DNA from: Nocardioides palaemonis
GTDB lineage: Bacteria; Actinomycetota; Actinomycetes; Propionibacteriales; Nocardioidaceae
Length of the DNA stretch: 64,000 bases
Assembly (NCBI RefSeq): GCF_018275325.1
Contig: NZ_JAGVQR010000001.1
Location: 248,001-312,000 of the forward strand
Reading direction: 5' to 3'
Shown: positions 15,221-24,223 of the stretch, piece by piece
How positions within the stretch are numbered: position 1 is the first letter of the stretch
Layout of the letters: each line of letters begins with the position of its first letter
The notes under the pieces: model-generated
Told to the model about the DNA's origin: nothing
Seen by the model: only the letters and a program-made list of their open reading frames with translations
Database searches by the model: none
Position numbers and translations under genes: made by a program

Positions 15221-17107
15221 ATGGACGAGCGCGAGCCCGGGCGCAGGAGCCGTGCCGCGCTCGGCGCGGGACTGGTGGCGCTCCTCGTCAGCGCCCTCGT
15301 GCTCGGCTCGGTGGCCAGCGGTGCCGGCCCCGTCCGCGCGCCGGCCGGCATCCCCGACGCCGGACCCTGGACCGGGTGGGCGCTCCGCCTCGCGGAGGTG
15401 GCGGCGCTGGTGGCGGCGGTGCTGACGTCGGGCTCGCTGCTGGTGGCGACGGTGCTGGTCGGCCACGACGAGCACCGCGACGCCGAGGCGTGTGCGGTGC
15501 GGGACCGGGCCGTACGCTCCGCCGCCCGCACTGCCGCCGCCTGGCTGGTGGCGTCGGTCGCGGCCGCGGTGCTCGTCGTGGCCGACGCACGGGCGGTCCC
15601 GGTCACCCGCGTGGTGGGTCGGCTGCTGGCCGGCGACGAGCCGTGGCGCGAGCTCGTGGCGACCGCTCCGGGCGCGGCGCGCGGTCACCTGCTCGCGGCG
15701 CTCGCGGCGGCGGTCGTCGTCGCCCTCACCCTGCGCGCCGCCGACCGCCGTGCAGCCGCCGCAGCCCTGGCGCTCACGCTCCTCGGGCTCCTCCCGCCAC
15801 GGCTCGCGGGCCACGCCGGAGCGGTCGCCGACCAGGACGTGGTCGCCACCGGGATCGTGGTGCACGTGGTCGCCGCCGCCGTCTGGGTCGGCGGCCTGGT
15901 CGGGCTCCTGGTCCACCTGCGTCGCTCGCCCGCGCTCCGCAGCGCCGCGCTCGGCAGGTTCAGCGCACTGGCCGGCGGCGCCTACCTCGCGCTCGCCGTG
16001 TCGGGGGCCGCGTCGGCCAGCGTGCATCTGGCGTCGTGGTCGGCCTGGTCGAGCGGCTACGGCGCGCTGGTGCTGGCCAAGGTGGCGCTGCTCGCGCTGC
16101 TCGGCTGGTGCGGCGCGCTGCACCGCCGCCGGCTCCGGGACGCCTCGTACGCCGTCCGGGCGCCCTTCGCCCGCCTGGCCGTCGCGGAGGTGGCGTTGAT
16201 GGCCGTGGCCGGTGGCCTCGCCGCAGCCCTCTCCCGCACGCCGCTGCCGGTCGCCCAGGTGGCGCCCGAGCACGGCACCAGCCACCCCGGGCTACCGGCG
16301 GTCGTGCAGCCGGTGTCCGCGTGGCTGCTGGTCTCGGCCGTACGTCCCAACGCGCTGGCCCTGCTGGTCGTCGCCGGCCTGCTCGTCGCCTACCGGGTCG
16401 CGGTGCGCCGCCTCGTCGCGGCGGGCGGGTCGTGGCCCGAGCGGCGCCTGCACGCCGCCACGGCGGCCGCGGTGCTCGCGGTGCTCGTGCTGTGCTCCGG
16501 CCTGGCGACCTACGCGCCCGCGATGCTGAGCGTCCAGGTCCTCCAGCTGCTGCTGATGCTGCTGGTCGTCCCTGCGGTGGTCGTCCGCGCCGCCCCGGCG
16601 CGCCTGTGGCGCCGGCCGGTCGACCCGGTCGCGGGTGCCGTCGCCGTCGGCGGCCTGCTCGTCCTCGTCTACCGCACCCCGCTGCTCGAGGTCTCGCAGC
16701 GCTCGCACTGGGTCCACCTGACCCTGCTCCTCGCCGCCACTGCGGCCGGCACGTACCACCTGTCGGCCCTTGCCCCCCACGGAGGCGGCGGGGAGCAGGC
16801 CCCCCGGCAGGCCGCGGGGAGCGCGGCGCGGCTCGCGCCGCTGCTGCCCGCGGCCTGCCTCGGCGTGCTCGGCGCCCAGCTGCTGCTCGGCGACCGCCTG
16901 GTCGCGGGTCGGTGGTTCCTCGAGCTGCGCTGGGGCTGGGTCGATGCCGCCGCGGACCAGCGGCTCGCCGGGCTGCTCGCGCTCGTGGCCACCGCCGGGC
17001 TGCTCCTCACGGGCGTCGCCGCCCGGACCGGCGCGGTCGCTCAGGACACCGGCCAGATCCGCACCAGCACCTCGCCGAGCAGGTCGTCGGCCGGCACCGG
17101 ACCGTAG
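15221..17107 (+). CDS. CopD-CtaG fusion: copper import / cytochrome oxidase assembly membrane protein
   Basis: 628 residues and about 14-16 hydrophobic helices. The N-terminal half (to about residue 340) is a CopD-like copper-transport domain, with VVHVVAAAVWVGGLVGLLVHL and the WSSGYGALVLAKVALLALLG segment. The C-terminal half matches the caa3-oxidase assembly factor CtaG (YAPAMLSVQVLQLLLMLLV, RTPLLEVSQRSHWVHL, then WGWVDAAADQRLAGLL). This fusion is known in actinobacteria; it is thought to bring copper to the oxidase assembly route. Its last 67 bases overlap the convergent signal-peptidase gene. The strong Ala/Val/Leu bias makes the exact number of helices uncertain. Confidence 0.88.
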   Translation: MDEREPGRRSRAALGAGLVALLVSALVLGSVASGAGPVRAPAGIPDAGPWTGWALRLAEVAALVAAVLTSGSLLVATVLVGHDEHRDAEACAVRDRAVRSAARTAAAWLVASVAAAVLVVADARAVPVTRVVGRLLAGDEPWRELVATAPGAARGHLLAALAAAVVVALTLRAADRRAAAAALALTLLGLLPPRLAGHAGAVADQDVVATGIVVHVVAAAVWVGGLVGLLVHLRRSPALRSAALGRFSALAGGAYLALAVSGAASASVHLASWSAWSSGYGALVLAKVALLALLGWCGALHRRRLRDASYAVRAPFARLAVAEVALMAVAGGLAAALSRTPLPVAQVAPEHGTSHPGLPAVVQPVSAWLLVSAVRPNALALLVVAGLLVAYRVAVRRLVAAGGSWPERRLHAATAAAVLAVLVLCSGLATYAPAMLSVQVLQLLLMLLVVPAVVVRAAPARLWRRPVDPVAGAVAVGGLLVLVYRTPLLEVSQRSHWVHLTLLLAATAAGTYHLSALAPHGGGGEQAPRQAAGSAARLAPLLPAACLGVLGAQLLLGDRLVAGRWFLELRWGWVDAAADQRLAGLLALVATAGLLLTGVAARTGAVAQDTGQIRTSTSPSRSSAGTGP

Positions 17108-17541
17108 TCGCGGGAGTCGATCGAGTTGGGGCGGTTGTCACCCATCACGAGCACGGCGTCGTCGGGGACCTCGAAGGTCCGGGTGTAGGAGCCGTCCACC
17201 CAGCGCGGGTCGACGTACGCCTCCGGCACCGCGTGCCCGTCGACGTGCAGCACCCCGTCGAGGACGACCACGCTCTCGCCGGGCAGCCCCACGACCCGCT
17301 TGATCGCCCGGGTGCCGTCGCCCGGCATCGCGAAGACGACGAGGTCACCCCGCTCCAGCGAGCCCGGGTCGGGCGCGTGGCGCGAGATCAGGACCACGTC
17401 GCCCGCGTGCAGCGTGGGCGACATGCTGGAGGAGTCGATCCGCACCGGCTCGACGACCGTGGCGCGGACGACCCCCACCCCGGCGACCACGCAGAGCGTG
17501 GCGGCCGCCAGGGCGGAGGTGCGTGCGGACGGCCCGCGCAC
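17041..17541 (-). CDS. lepB: Signal peptidase I
   Basis: 166 residues from GTG 17541, 8 bases after the multicopper oxidase stop. One N-terminal membrane helix, then the S26 motifs: nucleophile Ser in DSSSMSPTLHAGDVV, general-base Lys in GTRAIKRVVGLPGES, and MGDNRPNSIDSRDYGPV. The lysine marks it as a normal prokaryote-type enzyme, not the SipW type. It is short, lacking extra insertions. Its place directly behind a Tat-exported oxidase and near secreted proteins suggests a dedicated or extra leader peptidase, which is inference. It overlaps the end of the copD-ctaG gene on the opposite strand. Confidence 0.93.
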   Translation of the reverse strand: MRGPSARTSALAAATLCVVAGVGVVRATVVEPVRIDSSSMSPTLHAGDVVLISRHAPDPGSLERGDLVVFAMPGDGTRAIKRVVGLPGESVVVLDGVLHVDGHAVPEAYVDPRWVDGSYTRTFEVPDDAVLVMGDNRPNSIDSRDYGPVPADDLLGEVLVRIWPVS

Positions 17542-17548
17542 GGGTCGC

Positions 17549-19249
17549 TCAGACCGCCGGAGCGGCGGCGAAGGGGTGGTTGACGCCCGTGAGGCTCAGG
17601 TCGGCGTCGCCGACGGCCGGCGCCACGAGGAACTGGCCCATCATGTCGTTGTCCTCGTGGGCGAGGTTGTGGCAGTGGATCATGTAGCGCCCACCCTGGT
17701 CGGCGGTCGCGCCGGCCTGGCCGGTGGAGCGGCCGTCGGGGTAGGTGGCGGGCGCCATCGCGTAGTGCACCAGCACCTCGACGATCTCGCCCTCGCCGAC
17801 GTAGACCACGTCCTTGGGGCCCATCTCCCACGCGGCGACCTTGCCGAGGCCGCCCTTGCGCGACAGCACGCGGAAGTCGACGAGGTGGATGTGGAGGGGG
17901 TGAAACCAGCCGCCCGACTTGTTCTCGATCCTCCACACCTCGCAGTCCCCGGGGCGCGGCGGCGGGCCGTCGGCGGTGAAGAGGTTCCAGCTGCCGGCCT
18001 GGATGTCGTGCCATGACATCCCGTTGATGAGGTACTCGTTGGTGACGTCGTCGTGCTCGAGGTCGATGTTCCGGGTGCGCCGCGAGAGGGTGCGCGGAGC
18101 GGTCATCACCTCGTTGACCTCGGACGCCGGCGGCGTGACGACGCGGTTGGCGACCGTGCTCCGCGCCGCCGAGGTGACCCGCAGCTGCATCACCTTGCTG
18201 GTGTAGACCCAGTCGACGTTGTTCTTGTTGCTCGCGTTGCGCAGCTCGACGGTGTCGCCGATCCGGCAGCCGGAGAAGTCGACCATCACCTCGTAGCGCT
18301 CGGCGCCGCCGTGGCGCCACGTCGTGACCTTCTGCGGCACCATCAGCCCGCCGTCGGTCGCGACGACGTACGTCGGGAGCACCGCGCCGGTGCGGGTGTT
18401 GACCATCGAGAAGGTGAAGGAGCGCGACAGCGTCGCGACCAGCACCCGGAAGCGGTACCACCGCTGCTCGACCTCGTGGAAGGGCCACGGGACGCCGTTG
18501 ACGGTGATCACGTCGCCGTAGAGCCCGGCGTGGTCGCGGTCCATGTAGGCCAGCGCGCCGTTGGAGTCGAACATCGCGTCACTCACCGTCAGCGGCACGT
18601 CGTACGGCCCCTGGGGGAGGTTGGCCTTCTCCCACGCGTTCTGCAGGTGGTACTGCGCGACCAGGCCGCTGTAGACGTTCTGCGCGGTGTGGTGGACGGC
18701 GTGGTCGTGGTACCAGAGGGTGCGGGGTCCCTGGTGGTTCGGGTACCAGTACGCCTTCCAGTGCCCGGGCTGGGTGAGGTCGTCGGCGTAGCCGTCGTAC
18801 TGCGGCAGCGACGCCGATCCGTGCAGGTGCACCGAGGTGGCCGCGGGGTAGCCCCAGACCGGGTGGACCGGCGGCAGCTGGTTGCGGACCTTCAGGCACA
18901 CGCGCGTGTTCTGCTCGACCTTGATGAGCGGGCCGGGCACGCTCGGCGCGCCACCGTGGGGGCCGTACGCCAGCACGGTCGTGGTGGGAGCCCCGGGGTC
19001 GAGCACCTGCGCCTGCGTGGCCGTCTCCGTGACCTCGTAGAGGTGGTACTCGCCGAACTCGTCGGTGAGCACCGTCGGCACGAGCGGCTGCGGCACCGGC
19101 ATCCGGCGGGTGAAGCGCACCGGCTTGGGTGCGGTGCTGATCCAGTCCTTGGTGCTGGCCGACTGGCCGAGCGGGAGCGTCACGCCGGCGACGGCGACGG
19201 TCCCCAGGCCCATCGTCGCCAGCACGTTGCGTCGGGTCGCTGATGCCAT
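17549..19249 (-). CDS. Multicopper oxidase (CotA/bilirubin-oxidase-like), Tat-exported
   Basis: 566 residues from ATG 19249, with GAGGAGG 8-9 bases upstream. The N-terminus ATRRNVLATMGLGTVAVAG is a twin-arginine signal. Copper ligands are visible in four places: SVHLHGSASL, TLWYHDHAVHHT, FHPLHIHLVDF and MIHCHNLAHEDNDMM, giving one type 1 and a trinuclear site. It should oxidise Cu(I), phenols or other reductants with oxygen outside the membrane. It forms an operon with the signal peptidase and lies among copC and copD-ctaG, so a copper-detoxification role is likely; phenoxazinone-synthase-like activity is the alternative. Confidence 0.94.
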   Translation of the reverse strand: MASATRRNVLATMGLGTVAVAGVTLPLGQSASTKDWISTAPKPVRFTRRMPVPQPLVPTVLTDEFGEYHLYEVTETATQAQVLDPGAPTTTVLAYGPHGGAPSVPGPLIKVEQNTRVCLKVRNQLPPVHPVWGYPAATSVHLHGSASLPQYDGYADDLTQPGHWKAYWYPNHQGPRTLWYHDHAVHHTAQNVYSGLVAQYHLQNAWEKANLPQGPYDVPLTVSDAMFDSNGALAYMDRDHAGLYGDVITVNGVPWPFHEVEQRWYRFRVLVATLSRSFTFSMVNTRTGAVLPTYVVATDGGLMVPQKVTTWRHGGAERYEVMVDFSGCRIGDTVELRNASNKNNVDWVYTSKVMQLRVTSAARSTVANRVVTPPASEVNEVMTAPRTLSRRTRNIDLEHDDVTNEYLINGMSWHDIQAGSWNLFTADGPPPRPGDCEVWRIENKSGGWFHPLHIHLVDFRVLSRKGGLGKVAAWEMGPKDVVYVGEGEIVEVLVHYAMAPATYPDGRSTGQAGATADQGGRYMIHCHNLAHEDNDMMGQFLVAPAVGDADLSLTGVNHPFAAAPAV

Positions 19250-19409
19250 CCTGCGTCCTCCTCGTGCGAGCTGCTCCCAGCCTGCGTCGGCGACCTTGGG
19301 CATTCCTTGTGCGACGTGCGCGGCCCGTGCGGCGCGGCCCGGACGTGCCGGTGCCCGGTGGTCTCGGGGACCACCGGGCACCGGTGTCAGGCGGGTGTCG
19401 CTGCAGGTG

Positions 19410-21635
19410 TCACTGCAGGGCGAACCCGAACGGGCCGGACTCCGCTCCGTAGGCCGAGCGCACGGTGACCGTGCCGGCTGCGGTGGGCCGCAGCGCGGTG
19501 GGCGTGTTCTTCAGCCGGAAGTCGAAGTCGCAGACCCCGAGGGCCAGGGCCGGCGTCGCCGTCCCGAGCAGGACCGGGGTCGACCCGGGCTTGTTCCAGT
19601 AGATGCTCATCAGGTTGCTCGCCGAGCAGTGCTTGGCGCTGCCCCTGACCCGCCACTCCGTGTTGCCGCGCTTGTAGGACGCGCTCGCCACGGTCACCGT
19701 GCCCGGGTCGGTGACGACCCGCACCGCGTCGGTGGCGGTGGTGCCGTTGACGTCGGTGATGGTGAGGGTGAAGCTGAGCGTCAGCGGCTGGGTCGAGGCG
19801 GGCACCACGAACGTCGGGTTCGCGGTGTTCGGGTTCTTCAGCGTCACCTGGACCGCGTCGGTCCCGGCCTGCGTCCAGGCGTACGCCGAGGCGTACTGCG
19901 ACGCCGTGCCGTCCAGCGTCACCGTCGAGGTCGGGATCACCCCGGCCAGGTCGGCCCCGGCGTCGGCCACCGGCGCGACGTTGGGCGAGGCCACCGTGAT
20001 CGTCGTCCGCGCGGTGCTGGTGCTGGACCTGCCGGTGACGGTCAGCGCGACCTCGTAGGTCCCGGCCGCCGTCGCCACGAAGGTCACCGAGGACCCGTTG
20101 GTCCCGACCGGGGTCAACCGGGCGCCGGTGGCCGGCGTGACGCTCCAGGCGTAGCTCGACACGGTGCCCGCGGAGGCGAGGCCGTCGAGGGTCAGCGTCT
20201 GGTTGGTCTGCACCTGCGTGGCGTCGGAGGTGATGACCGCCGTGACGTCGAGCGCGGTGTCCTCACCGCCGGTGACGACCACGTCGTCGGAGTCGGACCC
20301 GCCCTTGGCGGACGTGACGGTGACCTCGGGCGGCGGGACGGCGAGGTTCGGGATGGTCCAGGTCGTCCGTCCCTGCGCCACCGTCGGGGTGACCCGGGGC
20401 AGGTCGCCCTGGAGGCTCAACGTCGCGCCGTCGGCACCCGACTCCGCGATGACCGTCAGGGTGCGGCTGTCGTTGTCGTAGACCGCGCTGGCGACGTGGA
20501 CCTTGTCGCCGAACAGCGACGGGGCGATGTGGTCGACCGTGGCGGGGGAGTCCGACACGTTGGTGACCACCAGGTCGGACGGGGGCGGACCGTCGGTGAG
20601 GACGCGCGCGTAGTAGCGGCCCGGGCGGGAGGCGTCCTCGCGCATCCGGGTCTGCGGCACGCCGGTGCCCTTGACGACGATCTGCTGCCCGGTCTCGCTG
20701 GTGGCGAAGATGTCGAGCATCTGGCCCGCTCCCGCCGTGGAGTAGGTCGCCTGCGTCGCCTGCACGCCCATGCGGGTCGCGATCTTGCCCTGGACGAGGA
20801 AGGTGTTGGTCTGGATGCAGTCGTCGAGGGCGACGGGGTCGTTGCCCAGCGCCGGGTTGGTGCAGAGCTGCGTCGACCCGGTGAAGGAGCCGCGCGGGCC
20901 CTCCACCCGGAAGAAGTTGGTGTTGTAGGGGCTGCCCACGACCGCGTGCTCCTGGGTGACGTCACCGAGGTAGCCGGCCGGGGCGGCCGGCGCGACCGCC
21001 GGGTCCCACTTGAGGAACGGGCCGGGGCGGCTGCCGAGGGTCTGGTCGAAGACGCCGTCGGGGGTCAGCGAGCCGATGTCCTCGGTCATGTTGATGCCCT
21101 TGAACGCACCCGGCTCGGCGGTGATCCTGTCGACGCCGAACGGGTGGGTGAGGGTGTACTCGGCGTTGTCGATCAGTCCCGAGGCCCGCAGCCGGATCCG
21201 CCCGAAGCTGACCTGGTCGCCGGCCTTGACGGGCCCACCGCCGAAGGCGGCCTCCACCGCCGTCACGAGCTGGGCGGTGCCGGAGCCGTAGTCGATGGAG
21301 GTGTCGGCGACCGCCCAGAACGCCTCGTCCGGGAAGTTGTCGGGGAACGACACGGGCTTCGTCGGGTCGGGGATGTCGCCCATGATGCAGTTCGCGTCGT
21401 TGGGGTCGAGGCAGAGCTCGAGCTTGACGTTGTTGGTGTCCTTGTACCAGAGCGGGAAGCCGTTGGCCTCGTCGATCGGGCCCACCTGCTTGAGGCCGGC
21501 GGTGCCGCCCTGGTGCGCCGGTGGCGGGGAGATGGCGGAGGCGACGAGACCCGCCCCCGCGACTGTCAGATTGAGGGCGACGGCGGCGACGAGGAGAAGT
21601 CTCGTCCGCCGTCCTGGGCGTGGGGTGGTGTGCAT
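19410..21635 (-). CDS. Secreted PKD-domain protein
   Basis: 741 residues from ATG 21635 with GGAGC 7-8 bases upstream. Signal peptide RLLLVAAVALNLTVAGAGLV. The first 400 residues are a unique domain with paired cysteines (ELCLDPNDANCIMG; LCTNPALGNDP and DDCIQTN), followed by two Ig/PKD-like domains at about 440-540 (SSYAWSVTPATGARLTPVG) and 550-640 (VTLDGTASQYASAYAWTQAG), then a C-terminal domain with KHCSASN and GVCDFDF that may form a disulfide. No sortase or membrane anchor. Function unknown; binding to carbohydrate or protein at the cell surface is typical for such modules. Its start overlaps the end of the PAP2 gene. Confidence 0.85.
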   Translation of the reverse strand: MHTTPRPGRRTRLLLVAAVALNLTVAGAGLVASAISPPPAHQGGTAGLKQVGPIDEANGFPLWYKDTNNVKLELCLDPNDANCIMGDIPDPTKPVSFPDNFPDEAFWAVADTSIDYGSGTAQLVTAVEAAFGGGPVKAGDQVSFGRIRLRASGLIDNAEYTLTHPFGVDRITAEPGAFKGINMTEDIGSLTPDGVFDQTLGSRPGPFLKWDPAVAPAAPAGYLGDVTQEHAVVGSPYNTNFFRVEGPRGSFTGSTQLCTNPALGNDPVALDDCIQTNTFLVQGKIATRMGVQATQATYSTAGAGQMLDIFATSETGQQIVVKGTGVPQTRMREDASRPGRYYARVLTDGPPPSDLVVTNVSDSPATVDHIAPSLFGDKVHVASAVYDNDSRTLTVIAESGADGATLSLQGDLPRVTPTVAQGRTTWTIPNLAVPPPEVTVTSAKGGSDSDDVVVTGGEDTALDVTAVITSDATQVQTNQTLTLDGLASAGTVSSYAWSVTPATGARLTPVGTNGSSVTFVATAAGTYEVALTVTGRSSTSTARTTITVASPNVAPVADAGADLAGVIPTSTVTLDGTASQYASAYAWTQAGTDAVQVTLKNPNTANPTFVVPASTQPLTLSFTLTITDVNGTTATDAVRVVTDPGTVTVASASYKRGNTEWRVRGSAKHCSASNLMSIYWNKPGSTPVLLGTATPALALGVCDFDFRLKNTPTALRPTAAGTVTVRSAYGAESGPFGFALQ

Positions 21636-22813
21636 CGGGGCTCCGTCCGCGAGTCGGCGAGGGTGTCGTGATCGTCGACACCCTTCGCTCCCGCGGTTGG
21701 GGAAACCTTGAGCGCCGGGTCGTGCCCGGTCGCCCATGCGCCGACCCGGAAGGCGACCAGCGCGATCACGGCGCCGGCGAGGTCGTCGGCGACGTAGTGC
21801 CACCCGAAGTAGAGGGTGGCGACGACGGTGAGGGCGAAGTTGACCCAGAACACCCGCTGGACGGTCCGGCTGCGGACGGTGTGGCGCGCCATCAGCGCCC
21901 AGAGGAGGGCGATCGCGGTGTGCAGGCTCGCGAAGCCGGCCACGCCCTGGTAGTCGCCGTCGCCCCAGAGGAAGCCGTGCCGGGACGCGACGAGGGAGTC
22001 CATCAGGTCCGAGGTGCCGTTGGGCACCAGGTCGCTGGCCAGCCAGGGGTACATGATCCCGGGGCCGAGGGTCGGGAGCAGGTAGTAGGAGACCGTGCCG
22101 AGGGTCCACGCGACGCCCTGTGCGGTGACGAACCACCAGCCGAAGCCGATGTTGCGCGACCAGACCAGCCACACCGTCACGAGGATCGCGACCAACGGGA
22201 TGTAGGTGAGGTAGACGGTGGAGAGCACGTGGGCGGTCACGTCGCGGCCCAGCAGGTCCTGCAGCACGGTCGCCGGGTCGTGGCCGAGGAAGAGCAGCCG
22301 GTCCATCCGCCACAGCTCGCTGTCGTACTTCTCCTCGCGGATGAGCGGGAGCAGCGACTTGAGGTTCCGGTAGGCGACGTAGACCACGTAGAAGCACGAG
22401 ATCCCGACCGTCACCAGCAGCAGCCGCGCGCCGGTCCAGTGCGTACGCAGGCGCTCGCGCGCCGCGCGGACGGTGCCGGCCGGGTGCAGCCGGCCCACCC
22501 ACAGGGCGCGCGGCAGCAGGTCGAGCACGATCGCCGCGAGGCACAGCACCGGCAGGCGTACCCACGAGGGGCCGAGGAAGCTGCCCTCGGGGTCGGCCAC
22601 CGGCCGGTCCAGCGCGTGGCTGGCGAGGAAGGTGACCACGCCCATCAGCGCGGCGTTGGCGACCAGGAACGTCCAGGGCCGCGCGAGCAGGCGTGGCGCG
22701 GGCCCGCCGGCGGTCATCGAGGTCGGGGCGGTGGCAGGGGCGGTGGCAGGGGCGGTGGCGGCCGGGTGGTCGCTGGCCGGCGTCGGCGCAGGGGTCGGCG
22801 TCGGGGAGGGCAC
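21566..22813 (-). CDS. PAP2-family membrane phosphatase/phosphotransferase
   Basis: About 415 residues from GTG 22813 (GGAG 7 bases upstream); ATG 22719 would skip a low-complexity Pro/Ala stretch. Six or more helices. The PAP2-type catalytic elements are present: GFASLHTAIALLWAL (SLHTA) and YFGWHYVADDLAGA (GWHYxxDxxAG), with the first motif in RNLKSLLPLIREEKYD. This arrangement resembles actinobacterial inositol-phosphate transfer or lipid phosphatase proteins (AUR1-like). Likely substrate is a lipid phosphate on the outer face. The last 70 bases overlap the start of the PKD gene in another frame, suggesting coupling or a wrongly long tail. Confidence 0.85.
   Translation of the reverse strand: MPSPTPTPAPTPASDHPAATAPATAPATAPTSMTAGGPAPRLLARPWTFLVANAALMGVVTFLASHALDRPVADPEGSFLGPSWVRLPVLCLAAIVLDLLPRALWVGRLHPAGTVRAARERLRTHWTGARLLLVTVGISCFYVVYVAYRNLKSLLPLIREEKYDSELWRMDRLLFLGHDPATVLQDLLGRDVTAHVLSTVYLTYIPLVAILVTVWLVWSRNIGFGWWFVTAQGVAWTLGTVSYYLLPTLGPGIMYPWLASDLVPNGTSDLMDSLVASRHGFLWGDGDYQGVAGFASLHTAIALLWALMARHTVRSRTVQRVFWVNFALTVVATLYFGWHYVADDLAGAVIALVAFRVGAWATGHDPALKVSPTAGAKGVDDHDTLADSRTEPRCTPPHAQDGGRDFSSSPPSPSI
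22724..22759 (-). repeat. 12-bp tandem repeat, three units, inside PAP2 gene
   Basis: Three units of GGGGCGGTGGCA (last base varies), coding the repeated ATAP linker near the N-terminus of the PAP2 protein. Confidence 0.8.
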
Positions 22814-22901
22814 GGGGTACTCCGGGGTGGTGCGGGCGTGGCGTGGGCCCTGACATCCTCCCGGATTCACCCAAAGTTCACCCGACGCCCGACCCCCTCT
22901 G

Positions 22902-22964
22902 GGTATCTGGGGACGAAATGGCGGGAAATCGGCCGCGGATCGTCCCATTTCGTCCCCAGATACC
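22902..22964. repeat. 63-bp palindromic element, family 2, copy 1
   Basis: Perfect 20-bp arms (GGTATCTGGGGACGAAATGG and its complement), 23-nt loop. A related element with the same 14-base outer arms lies at 43697-43760. This copy is between the divergent PAP2 and quinone-reductase genes, so it is not simply a terminator. Confidence 0.9.
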
Positions 22965-23046
22965 GACCGAGGGAACAGGGGCGGCGGGGGGCGGGGTTGG
23001 GACGGACGACCGACGAGCGACACCGAGACGACGGAAGAGGGACGGC

Positions 23047-24069
23047 ATGCGAGCTGTGGTCTACACCGAGAGCGGGGACGCGAGCGTCCTGGAGCTGGTC
23101 GAGCGCGAGGCCGCCGAGCCCGGGCCGGGCGAGGTCCGGGTGCGGATCGTGCGGGCCGGGGTCAACCCGACGGACTGGAAGTTCCGCGCCGGCGGGATGG
23201 GGAAGCTGGCCTTCCCCGAGATCGTCCCCGGCCAGGACGGCGCGGGCGCCGTCGAGGAACTGGGTCCCGACGTCACCTCCCTCGCCGTGGGCGACCGGGT
23301 GTGGACGATGCTGGCCCAGCACCAGCGTCCGGGCGGCACGGCGCAGGAGCAGGTCGTGGTGCCGGTGGACCGGCTGACCGTGCTTCCCGACGGGGCGTCG
23401 TACGACCTCGGCGCCTCGCTCGGCGTCCCCGCCGTCACCGCCCACCGGGCGCTGACCACCTCCGAGGACGGCCCGAGCCGGCTCGCGCCCGGCGCCCTCG
23501 ACGGCACGACCGTGCTGGTCGCCGGCGGTGCCGGCGCCGTCGGCAACGCCGCGATCCAGCTCGCCCGCTGGGCCGGCGCGACGGTCATCACCACGGTGAG
23601 CGGTGAGGAGAAGGGCGCGCTGGCGACCGCCGCGGGCGCGCACCACGTCGTGAACTACCGCGAGGGCGACCTCGTCGAGCAGGTCCGGGCGATCGCCCCC
23701 GACGGCGTCGACCTCGTCGTCGAGGTCGCCCCCGCGCAGAACCTGCGGACCGACCTGAAGCTGATCCGCCCGCGGGGCACGATCGCGATCTACGCCAACA
23801 ACGGCGGCGACGAGGTCACGCTGAGCGTGCGCGAGACCTTCTCCACCAATGCCCGCTTCCAGTGGGTGCTGCTCTACACCGTCGGCCCCGCCGCTCTCCG
23901 CGCCGCGGCGGAGGACATCACCGCCGCGATCGCCGACGGCGCCCTCGGGGTGGGTGAGGAGCACGGCCTCCCGCTGCACCACTTCACGCTCGAGGACACC
24001 GCCGCCGCGCACGCCGCCGTCGAGGACGGGGCGGTCGGCAAGGTGCTGATCGACGTCGCCGACCGGTAG
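23047..24069 (+). CDS. NADPH:quinone reductase, zinc-independent MDR family
   Basis: 340 residues from ATG 23047, with GAGGGA 6 bases upstream. GroES-like domain with VNPTDWKFRAGGMGKLAFPE, then the Rossmann domain with VLVAGGAGAVGNAAIQLARW. No structural or catalytic zinc cysteines, which places it among quinone oxidoreductases that reduce quinones or enals with NADPH. It stands alone; the stop overlaps the 3' end of the opposing tRNA-Lys by three bases. Confidence 0.9.
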   Translation: MRAVVYTESGDASVLELVEREAAEPGPGEVRVRIVRAGVNPTDWKFRAGGMGKLAFPEIVPGQDGAGAVEELGPDVTSLAVGDRVWTMLAQHQRPGGTAQEQVVVPVDRLTVLPDGASYDLGASLGVPAVTAHRALTTSEDGPSRLAPGALDGTTVLVAGGAGAVGNAAIQLARWAGATVITTVSGEEKGALATAAGAHHVVNYREGDLVEQVRAIAPDGVDLVVEVAPAQNLRTDLKLIRPRGTIAIYANNGGDEVTLSVRETFSTNARFQWVLLYTVGPAALRAAAEDITAAIADGALGVGEEHGLPLHHFTLEDTAAAHAAVEDGAVGKVLIDVADR

Positions 24070-24139
24070 GCCTCCAGGGACTCGAACCCTGAACGAACAG
24101 ATTAAAAGTCTGCTGCTCTGCCAATTGAGCTAGAGGCCC
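24067..24139 (-). tRNA. tRNA-Lys (TTT)
   Basis: Minus strand: acceptor GGGCCTC/GAGGCCT (one G-U pair), anticodon stem GCAGA/TCTGT with loop CTTTTAA giving TTT, T arm CAGGGTTCGAGTCCCTG. CCA not encoded. In a genome this rich in GC the TTT anticodon reads AAA/AAG by wobble. Confidence 0.95.
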
Positions 24140-24223
24140 GGGCCCTGCCGCCGTCGGCGGTGGGGTCCGGGAGCAGCCTAGTTGCGGGGGCGTTGCCCGC
24201 TCGAGCCGGGCCGAGGGCGACGG

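Noticed and set aside
17041..21635. Signal peptidase plus secreted protein as a SipW/TasA-like biofilm pair
   Set aside because: The peptidase has the catalytic lysine of the ordinary type, and the secreted protein lacks TasA features.
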